Source of the DNA: Cellulophaga sp. BC115SP
GTDB taxonomy: Bacteria; Bacteroidota; Bacteroidia; Cytophagales; Spirosomataceae
Length of the DNA stretch: 64,000 bases
NCBI RefSeq assembly: GCF_009905545.1
Contig: NZ_JAAALB010000023.1
Coordinates: 29,326 to 93,325, forward strand
Direction: 5' to 3'
In this document: positions 57,544-64,000 of the stretch, one piece after another
Numbering within the stretch: the first letter of the stretch is position 1
How the letters are laid out: each line of letters opens with the position of its first letter
The notes under the pieces: model-generated
Databases searched by the model: none
The model's input: only the letters and a program-made list of their open reading frames with translations
Told to the model about the DNA's origin: nothing
Program-made: the position numbers and the translations under genes

Positions 57544-58035
57544 GTTGTATAAATATAAGATAAAAAGAATGACTTTATTTGAATGAATTGTCTATAGAAG
57601 ATCCAAACTTTGGTACCTTTCAAGAGCAATTCTAGGGTTGTTACGTAAAAAATAACGTAGGTAACACATTTTGTGATTTTTATAACTTAGGTTAATCAAA
57701 TAGACTTCTCTATTTTGTTTACCTAGAGATTCGAGGCAAAATTTACACAAAAAACTTCAATGAGTTACAACATCGTGGTATTTTTTCTGATTGACCGTTA
57801 TCGCTATCACTATTCATCAAAACATAAGAGCTTTATGATTTCGGAATGTGAATTTACAAGTTTTTGTATAAAAAAGGTAATCTTCTTGGAAATATTTTTC
57901 CTTAAAACGGCTATTATTTTTATACAAAAATAAAAAATATATTCACAAAAGAGTAATCTTAAAAAAACTTGGCGGTTAAGTCTAAAGTATCTGTTTTCAG
58001 AAAATTCGTACCTTTAAACTTTGATATTCGATAAA
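57544..58035. other. Divergent intergenic region between recA and the aminopeptidase-like gene
   Basis: 492 bp, AT-rich. Only imperfect promoter boxes are seen: TAAATTTTG on the minus strand for recA, and TACCTTTA (58009-58016) on the plus strand. No gene. Confidence 0.6.
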
Positions 58036-59088
58036 ATGAAAAACTTATTTAAGAAAAAAAGATATTGGGTACTCATCTTCCTTGGTTTACTTTCGGGTAT
58101 CGTATTGTGGCAATGGAATTGGACCATCTATTTATACGCACAAGCCAAAGGAGGATTGAATGTTGCCTTTAACACTCGCCCTCTCAGCGAAGTATTGAAA
58201 GACCCGAAAGTTCCTGATTCACTCAAAGCCCGCATCCGTTTGATTGGCGAAATAAAGCGCTATGCCACCGATTCGCTAGGACTGAAAGATAATCCCGACG
58301 TATACCAAACGCTATTCGACCAGCAAGGCAAACCACTGGTTTATCTCGTAACGGCAGCGGAGCCCTACAAAATGGAAGCCGTAGAGTTTCATTTTCCGAT
58401 TATTGGTAATTTTACTTACAAAGGTTTCTTTGACTCTACCATGGCTGCTCAAGAACTAAAAATTTGGCAGCAAAAAGGCTATGATACCGATTTGGGACAA
58501 GGTATTGCCTATTCAACATTGGGGTGGCTCCCTGAACCTATCTTATCAAGTATGCTATTTTATTCGGAAGGCAAACTCGCGAGCCTTATTATTCATGAAA
58601 TGACTCACGGAACTATTTTTGTCAAAAACGAACATGAAACTAGTGAAAACTTAGCCAATTTTATCGGAGAATATGGTGCTAAAAGATACCTCAAAGCTAA
58701 ATATGGCAATGAGTCTGACGAATACCAAAAATTTGTTCGTGGCAAAACATGGCGCAAAGTTTTGGTGACACATCTCAACAAATCTACCCTAACGTTGGAT
58801 AGTTTATACAAAACTTTCAAACCCGAATACTCTAATAAATACAAGGATTCTTTAAAATATACGTTTATCAGAAAAATAGTAGCAAAGGAAGATAGTATTT
58901 ATGCTCAGTTGTCACATAAACCATTACTTTCCAATAAGTTAAAAAATGAAGATTTGCCCAACAATGCATATTTTGTGAGCTTTAAAACCTATCATTCAAA
59001 ACAAAATGAATTTGAGCAGATTTTTGAAAAACAATTTCGTGGTGACTTTCGTAAATTTTTAGAGTATTTAAAAAAGCGATTTGAATAA
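58036..59088 (+). CDS. Putative aminopeptidase (DUF2265 / Aminopep family)
   Basis: 350 aa from the ATG at 58036 (MKNLFKKKRYWVLIFLG); a TTG five codons earlier is unlikely. One N-terminal transmembrane helix (VLIFLGLLSGIVLWQW) anchors the protein. Family hallmarks are AYSTLGWLPEPILSSML, the zinc-binding HEMTHGTIF (IIHEMTHG resembles HExxH) and SENLANFIGEYGAKRYL, whose Glu may be a further ligand. Activity is inferred from the family; substrates are not established. It is followed at ~108 bp by the DUF3108 gene on the same strand. Confidence 0.85.
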   Translation: MKNLFKKKRYWVLIFLGLLSGIVLWQWNWTIYLYAQAKGGLNVAFNTRPLSEVLKDPKVPDSLKARIRLIGEIKRYATDSLGLKDNPDVYQTLFDQQGKPLVYLVTAAEPYKMEAVEFHFPIIGNFTYKGFFDSTMAAQELKIWQQKGYDTDLGQGIAYSTLGWLPEPILSSMLFYSEGKLASLIIHEMTHGTIFVKNEHETSENLANFIGEYGAKRYLKAKYGNESDEYQKFVRGKTWRKVLVTHLNKSTLTLDSLYKTFKPEYSNKYKDSLKYTFIRKIVAKEDSIYAQLSHKPLLSNKLKNEDLPNNAYFVSFKTYHSKQNEFEQIFEKQFRGDFRKFLEYLKKRFE

Positions 59089-59196
59089 ATAGCGCTCTGG
59101 ATTGACGGATTAGGTTGAGAAGACAAAGAATCAACCTTTAAAAATCAACAGGAGCGAAACCACAATCAGCCAACAACCACAAACTTCTCAAGTAAC

Positions 59197-60000
59197 ATGA
59201 AAAAGATTCTTATTGGAGGAACAATCTTGCTATCCTTGACTGCTTTTAGCTTTTTTCAGGAAAACAATAAAATCGTTGACTCCACAAGCTTGGTCAAAGG
59301 CGAACATATCGAATATAGAGTGCATTATGGCTTTGTAAACGCCGCCGAAGCTGTGGTAGATGTGGACGACAAATTTCAAATGGCCAATGGTCGTCCTTGT
59401 TATAAAGTAGTGGTAAACGGTCGTACTACTGGTGTAACAGACTGGGTAACAAGAGTACGTGATACATGGGCATCGCATATCGACAGTGAAAAAATTATGC
59501 CTCACCAGTTTTACATGAAAAAGCAAGAAGGCAATTACAAAGCTGAAGAAAAAGTCATATTTGACCATCAACAAAATGTAGCCAAAACCTTTGAGTTGAT
59601 TGATGACAAAGAAAAGAAAACTTTAAGTATTCCTGATGGGATTCAAGATGTGGTGAGTAGTTATTATTATGTTCGAGCGATGGATTTTAATAAAACGAAG
59701 CCTGGTGAGAGCTACCCACTTTCTTTTTTCTTTGATAACAAAATCTATAATATGAGATTAAAGTTTAAAGGAAAAGAAACTATCAAGACCAAATTTGGGA
59801 AAATAGAAACCTATAAAATTATCCCAATGCTACCTAAAAACAATTTCTTTGTAGACGAGGAATCTGTAATTATTTGGGTATCGAATGATGCGAACAAAAT
59901 TCCGATTCGTGTAGAGATTGGATTAAAAATTGGAGCCTTGGCACTCGACTTACGAAGCTACAGTGGCTTAAAACAAGATTTGAAATTTGATAATAACTAG
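59197..60000 (+). CDS. DUF3108 periplasmic protein
   Basis: 267 aa with a signal peptide (LIGGTILLSLTAFSFFQ). The DUF3108 pattern is visible: GEHIEYRVHYGFVNAAEAVV, then NGRTTGVTDWVTRVRDTW, YPLSFFFDNKIYNMRLKFKG and IETYKIIPML. These proteins are predicted beta-rich periplasmic or outer-membrane-associated proteins of unknown function. It may share a transcript with the aminopeptidase-like gene upstream, although the gap is 108 bp. Confidence 0.83.
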   Translation: MKKILIGGTILLSLTAFSFFQENNKIVDSTSLVKGEHIEYRVHYGFVNAAEAVVDVDDKFQMANGRPCYKVVVNGRTTGVTDWVTRVRDTWASHIDSEKIMPHQFYMKKQEGNYKAEEKVIFDHQQNVAKTFELIDDKEKKTLSIPDGIQDVVSSYYYVRAMDFNKTKPGESYPLSFFFDNKIYNMRLKFKGKETIKTKFGKIETYKIIPMLPKNNFFVDEESVIIWVSNDANKIPIRVEIGLKIGALALDLRSYSGLKQDLKFDNN

Positions 60001-60017
60001 ATTGTCATAAAACAAAG

Positions 60018-60044
60018 AAGGTGAGAGCAACAGCCTCTCACCTT
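60018..60044 (+). terminator. Weak terminator after DUF3108 gene
   Basis: AAGGTGAGA (60018-60026) pairs with TCTCACCTT (60036-60044). The T-run is short. Confidence 0.6.
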
Positions 60045-60175
60045 TCTCGAAATCTACACAACATTATATAATCTTAACCACCATTTATGAATGGTTACCC
60101 TTTTTCAACACAACTGATTTTATGACCCTTTTTTAGGTTAAAAGTCACGGTTTGTGAATCAATTTTATCAAAAAT

Positions 60176-61480
60176 TTATTTTTTTAACGCTTTTTGATAA
60201 ACCTCCAAGACTCTTTTACGAGCCATTTCATGATTCACAATCGGTTGTGGATAGGATAATGAATTTAATTCGGGTACCCATCTTTTGGTGTATTCTAATT
60301 GCTTATCGAACTTTTGCGTTTGGAGAGTCGGGTTAAATACTCTAAAGTAAGGTGCTGCATCGCAACCGCTACCCGAAGCCCACTGCCAGCCTCCATTGTT
60401 GGCAGCAAAATCAAAATCTAATAATTTCTTGGCAAAATATGCCTCGCCCCAGCGCCAATCAATCAACAAATGCTTCGTCAAAAAGCTTGCCACAATCATC
60501 CTCACACGATTGTGCATAAAGCCTGTGGCATTCAACTCACGCATTCCTGCATCCACAATTGGATAGCCCGTTTGTCCTTTACACCAAGCTTCAAACTCTT
60601 GCTCATTGTTTCGCCATTCGATTTGGTCATATTCACGACGGAAAGACTCTCCCTGACAAATGTGAGGAAAATGATATACAATATTAAAATAAAAATCACG
60701 CCAAATTAACTCATTCAACCAAGTTTCTGATAAATTTTGTGCTTTTTTCACTAATTCTCGAATACTAACTGTACCAAAACGCAAATGCACAGATAATCGA
60801 GAGGTACCTAAAATCGCAGGGAAGTCTCTTTTTTCTGCATAATTTTTAACAAGTAAGTCCTTCACTTCTTTGACAGGAAAACTCATACCTACAGGCAAAA
60901 AACCCATAGACTCAAGACTAGGAGGATCGGGTAAATTTATTTTGGAGAAATTAGAAAAATATTTTTCCGTAGGATAAGACTTTACATAAAAGTCATTAAG
61001 TGTTTCTTTCCACTTTCGGCTATAAGGCGTAAATACCGTATAAGGTGTTTTGCTACCTGAGAGGACTTCATTTTTTTCAAAAATCACATGATCTTTAAAG
61101 GTACGAAACTCAATTCCTTCCGATTGTAAGTATTCGTGTACCATATTGTCACGCCCGATGGCATAACTTTCAAAATCATGATTGGTGTAAACCGCCTCTA
61201 TATCATAGGTTGATACAAGCTCAGGAAACACCGTTTCAGGCGTACCATACTTTACCAGCAAACTGCTTCCTAACGCTTTGAGTTGGGTATCCAAATCGGT
61301 GATTACCTGATGAATAAATTCTACTCTTCGGTCTTTCTTATCCTCGAGTTTATCTAAAATATTTCTATCAAAAATAAAAATTGGCAATACATTCGAGTGG
61401 TTACACAACGCTCTGTATAAGCCCGCATTGTCATGTAGACGGAGGTCTCTTCTAAACCAAAAAAGGGTATATTTTGACAT
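60176..61480 (-). CDS. phrB: Deoxyribodipyrimidine photolyase (cryptochrome/photolyase family)
   Basis: 434-aa light-driven repair enzyme for cyclobutane pyrimidine dimers. The N-terminal antenna-binding Rossmann-like domain starts TLFWFRRDLRLHDNAGLYRAL. The C-terminal FAD domain has GTSRLSVHLRFGTVSIREL, WLNELIWRDFYFNI, GYPIVDAGMRELNATGFMHN and WGEAYFAKKLLDFDFAANNG, with the characteristic WQWASGSGCDAAPYFRVFNP. The last phrase fits class I CPD photolyases better than DASH proteins. Length is slightly short of E. coli PhrB (~470). Monocistronic. Confidence 0.95.
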   Translation of the reverse strand: MSKYTLFWFRRDLRLHDNAGLYRALCNHSNVLPIFIFDRNILDKLEDKKDRRVEFIHQVITDLDTQLKALGSSLLVKYGTPETVFPELVSTYDIEAVYTNHDFESYAIGRDNMVHEYLQSEGIEFRTFKDHVIFEKNEVLSGSKTPYTVFTPYSRKWKETLNDFYVKSYPTEKYFSNFSKINLPDPPSLESMGFLPVGMSFPVKEVKDLLVKNYAEKRDFPAILGTSRLSVHLRFGTVSIRELVKKAQNLSETWLNELIWRDFYFNIVYHFPHICQGESFRREYDQIEWRNNEQEFEAWCKGQTGYPIVDAGMRELNATGFMHNRVRMIVASFLTKHLLIDWRWGEAYFAKKLLDFDFAANNGGWQWASGSGCDAAPYFRVFNPTLQTQKFDKQLEYTKRWVPELNSLSYPQPIVNHEMARKRVLEVYQKALKK

Positions 61481-62077
61481 AGTAAAATTTGATTATCCTA
61501 ACTAAACTCACCACTTGCTAAAATTGTTTGAAGATTACCTCCACAAAATTTGGGGAATAGGCTAAAAAAAATGTAATTTTCTCAAGATATAATTTAAAAA
61601 CCTTCAACTATGAATCAAAGCCTTATCCATGCGCCACCTGTCTATTTCTTTCTTTCACAAGTACCTCAACTACAGGATTTCAAAGCATTTTAAGTAATTC
61701 TTCCGTGTTCTATCAGAGTATCTCCAAAAAGAAATTTGCCATTTATTTTTAACGCAATGAAGATTTTATTTCTATGAAACTTTTTTTCTTTATCCACTCA
61801 TCGATTCAATAGAAATTTCAGAACATGTCATCTCGAAGCTTTAAATGCACTTTTTTGTACTTTTTGGAGTAAATAACTTGGACACAAGCGTTAGAAAAAT
61901 CGAATAAACTAACAAAAATTACCATATTACAATAGAAAATGTATTGACAAGGCCTATAGTAAAATTGTATATTTGCAAGAATCGCTTTCAAATAGATAAC
62001 TTAGCCCGTGTGAACATAGTAATATCGTAGGGCATTTGTTGTCTTTTGAGAGAACATAAACAGCAATAAATAGCATA
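61481..62077. other. Divergent intergenic region between photolyase gene and queA
   Basis: 597 bp without a recognisable gene. Only the queA promoter, listed separately, stands out. Confidence 0.6.
61944..61975 (+). promoter_or_regulatory. queA promoter
   Basis: TTGACA (61944-61949) is followed by TATATTTG (61968-61975), so the distance from TTG to TAnnTTTG is 21 nt. This is a near-ideal Bacteroidota promoter. The transcript would start ~95 nt before the queA ATG. Confidence 0.7.
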
Positions 62078-63130
62078 ATGAAACTTTCGGAATTTAGATT
62101 TGACCTGCCACAGAGCTTGATCGCACTTTATCCATCAGAAAACCGTGGAGAGTCTCGCTTGATGGTTGTAAATCGCAAGACAAAACAAATTGAACACAAG
62201 ATGTTTTCCGACATCATCAACTACTTTGAAGATGGTGATGTAATGGTAACTAACAATACAAAAGTATTTCCTGCACGTTTGTTTGGACAAAAAGAAAAAA
62301 CAGGTGCTAAAATTGAAGTTTTCTTACTTCGTGAATTGAACCGCGAGCACCGCTTGTGGGACGTGTTGGTAGACCCTGCTCGTAAAATTCGTGTAGGTAA
62401 CAAATTATATTTTGGCGACAGTGATTTGGTAGCTGAGGTAATCGACAATACTACCTCACGTGGTCGTACGATTCGTTTCTTGTACGATGGCGATCATGAG
62501 GCCTTGATGAAAGCCATTCATGAATTAGGAGAAACACCACTTCCAGACGAAATTCGTTTTAAACGCAAAGTAGAAACTAGTGATGAAGAACGTTACCAAA
62601 CCATCTATGCTGAACACGTAGGTGCTGTAGCGGCTCCAACAGCAGGTTTGCACTTCAACAAAATCATCATGAAACGTATGGAGTTGAAAGGCGTAGCATT
62701 TACACCGTTGACTTTGCACGTAGGTTTAGGAACTTTCCGTCAGGTAGATGTAGAAGACCTTACCAAGCACAAAACAGATTCAGAAAACTTCTTTATTCCT
62801 GAAGATACTTGTAAGTTGGTAAACGACGGTATTGATACCAACAAGCGTATTTGTGCGATTGGTACAACTGCCTTGAAAGCGTTGGAATCTTCTGTATCGG
62901 CAGACGGTCACTTAAAGCCAATTGAAGGTTGGACAGATAAATTTATCTTCCCTCCTTACGATTTCCGTATTCCAAATGCTCTTCTAACAAATTTCCACTT
63001 GCCTGAGTCTATCCTTATTATGATGACAAGTGCATTTGGTGGTTATGAATTAATCAAAGAAGCATACGAAATTGCGATTAAAGAAAAATACAAATTCTTC
63101 AGCTACGGCGATGCAATGTTGATTATCTAA
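62078..63130 (+). CDS. queA: S-adenosylmethionine:tRNA ribosyltransferase-isomerase
   Basis: 350 aa. Transfers and isomerises the ribosyl moiety of SAM onto preQ1 in tRNA to give epoxyqueuosine, a step in queuosine synthesis. Family phrases are present in order: [74 protein letters not shown] and [19 protein letters not shown]. The length is the family norm. It has its own strong promoter and is separated from ispD by a terminator. Confidence 0.97.
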   Translation: MKLSEFRFDLPQSLIALYPSENRGESRLMVVNRKTKQIEHKMFSDIINYFEDGDVMVTNNTKVFPARLFGQKEKTGAKIEVFLLRELNREHRLWDVLVDPARKIRVGNKLYFGDSDLVAEVIDNTTSRGRTIRFLYDGDHEALMKAIHELGETPLPDEIRFKRKVETSDEERYQTIYAEHVGAVAAPTAGLHFNKIIMKRMELKGVAFTPLTLHVGLGTFRQVDVEDLTKHKTDSENFFIPEDTCKLVNDGIDTNKRICAIGTTALKALESSVSADGHLKPIEGWTDKFIFPPYDFRIPNALLTNFHLPESILIMMTSAFGGYELIKEAYEIAIKEKYKFFSYGDAMLII

Positions 63131-63168
63131 TCCATTTCTTTCCAGCGTAAGAATTAGCAATACTTTGA

Positions 63169-63214
63169 GAAGTCGTAAGAGTTTGTTTCAACACAAATTT
63201 CTTACGACTTCTTG
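63169..63214 (+). terminator. Terminator between queA and ispD
   Basis: GAAGTCGTAAGA (63169-63180) and TCTTACGACTTC (63200-63211) form a 12-bp perfect stem with a 19-nt loop, followed by TTGTTT. Termination may be partial, since ispD follows within 40 bp. Confidence 0.8.
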
Positions 63215-63247
63215 TTTAAAGGCTGTTTTCTAATTTATATCATCATT

Positions 63248-63925
63248 ATGTCTTCAAACAAATATGCCATCGTTGTTGCAGGCGGTAGTGGTAGTCGCAT
63301 GCAAAGTCAGCTTCCCAAGCAATTCATTGAGCTAGATGGTTTACCAATACTTTTCCATACCCTTTTACGCTTCAAAAAAGCAGACGAAAGTATCCAATTG
63401 ATTTTGGTATTACCCAAAGCTCATCAGGCATACTGGCAATCTCTTTGCGAAAAACATGCAGCTGTAGCCCAGCAAGTTCCTCATTGGTTGGTAGATGGCG
63501 GTCAAACTCGTTTTCAATCTTCTCAAAACGGTCTTGCTCGCATCGAAGGCGATGGGTTGGTCAGCATTCATGACGGTGTTCGCCCGTTTGTAGAGGCAAC
63601 AGTTATTCAAAATAGTTACCAAACAGCACAGACATTGGGTAGTGCCGTGGTAAGCGTTCCATCCAAAGATTCGGTGAGAGTCAACGGAGTCGCCGTGGAC
63701 CGTGCCACAGTACGTTTGATTCAGACACCACAGACATTTCAAGTAAGTATTTTGAAAAAAGCTTTTGAAACAGAAGAATTAAGCACATTTACCGACGATG
63801 CCAGCGTAGTAGAAGCAGCAGGCTTTCCGATTCATTTGATTGATGGTTCTTATGAAAATATCAAAATTACAACTCCAGAAGACTTATTATTTGCAAATAT
63901 GCTTTTAGAGAAGTACAGGGATTAG
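63248..63925 (+). CDS. ispD: 2-C-methyl-D-erythritol 4-phosphate cytidylyltransferase
   Basis: 225 aa from the ATG at 63248 (MSSNKYAIVVAGG); a TTG twelve codons upstream lies in the terminator tail and is unlikely. The enzyme attaches CMP to methylerythritol phosphate in the non-mevalonate isoprenoid pathway. The nucleotide loop is VVAGGSGSRMQSQLPKQFI, with VSIHDGVRPFV, RLIQTPQTFQVSILKKAF and TDDASVVEAAG following, and KITTPEDLLFANMLL near the end. The last codons run into a GGGATTA heptamer array: the Asp codon and TAG stop lie in the first repeat unit. Confidence 0.95.
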   Translation: MSSNKYAIVVAGGSGSRMQSQLPKQFIELDGLPILFHTLLRFKKADESIQLILVLPKAHQAYWQSLCEKHAAVAQQVPHWLVDGGQTRFQSSQNGLARIEGDGLVSIHDGVRPFVEATVIQNSYQTAQTLGSAVVSVPSKDSVRVNGVAVDRATVRLIQTPQTFQVSILKKAFETEELSTFTDDASVVEAAGFPIHLIDGSYENIKITTPEDLLFANMLLEKYRD

Positions 63926-64000
63926 GGATTAGGGATTAGGGATTAGGGATTAGGGATTAGGGATTAGGGATTAGGGATTAGGGATTAGGGATTAGGGATT
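63918..64000 (+). repeat. Tandem GGGATTA heptamer array
   Basis: Eleven exact GGGATTA units plus six bases of a twelfth, starting inside the ispD coding end and continuing past the right edge of the window. There is no sequence variation between units. The G-rich strand has the G3-N4 spacing expected of a potential G-quadruplex. The full length cannot be seen here. Confidence 0.97.

Noticed and set aside
62078..63130. preQ1 riboswitch before queA
   Set aside because: I looked in the ~95-nt leader and saw no preQ1-like pseudoknot motif; queA acts after preQ1 insertion in tRNA and is less often so controlled.

Overview
The window is a 64-kb piece of an AT-rich chromosome from a member of the Bacteroidota. 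The evidence is the type IX secretion gene sprA beside ruvA, a SusC/SusD pair, several TonB-dependent receptors, a LytTR regulator, DUF4286, DUF1232 and DUF3667 proteins, and promoters with TTG-N(17-23)-TAnnTTTG spacing. The overall set resembles Cytophagales (Flectobacillus/Arcicella/Spirosoma-like), but that placement is inference. I saw no tRNA, rRNA, CRISPR array, prophage or intact insertion sequence.

Layout. 1-6.4 kb, mostly minus strand: 5' end of sprA, ruvA, a LysM lytic transglycosylase (mltD-like), gatA, tatA and a DUF1232 protein. 6.9-21.1 kb: malate dehydrogenase, a small membrane-anchored protein, a MacB/FtsX-type permease, a 1001-aa FAD/Fe-S dehydrogenase (YdiJ-like), a secreted WG-repeat protein, DUF4286, a TlpA-like thioredoxin, ung, apaG, a methyltransferase and an MFS transporter. 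22.3-28.8 kb is a signalling block: a soluble PAS hybrid kinase with a LytTR regulator on the plus strand faces a FIST sensor translationally coupled to a second hybrid kinase on the minus strand. 29.3-36.3 kb: DPP4-like peptidase downstream of SusC/SusD, suggesting peptide uptake. 37.3-44.0 kb: DEAD-box helicase with a long candidate leader, an unknown secreted protein, gamma-glutamyltransferase and a VIT-family metal transporter.

44.2-53.6 kb is the most unusual region: eight genes in a row on the minus strand. In transcription order they are small Cys protein, siderophore-type TonB receptor, small Cys protein, exported DinB-fold protein, MbnP-like copper protein, MauG/MbnH-like di-heme protein with an extra DUF3347-like C-terminal domain, small Cys protein, and a second TonB receptor. 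MbnP and MbnH are known from methanotroph methanobactin loci as a copper-binding protein and the di-heme enzyme that oxidises one of its tryptophans. I read this region as a candidate copper (or copper-chelate) acquisition island. The three small paralogues share C-x9-C-x3-C and end near a Phe-x-Pro-Pro motif.

53.9-64.0 kb: a Lys-rich secreted protein with a PBCV-type basic adaptor domain, a DUF3667 membrane protein with a long charged insert, recA, a putative aminopeptidase, DUF3108, photolyase, queA and ispD. The window ends in a GGGATTA heptamer array whose first unit supplies the ispD stop codon. Most transcription units end in clear intrinsic terminators.
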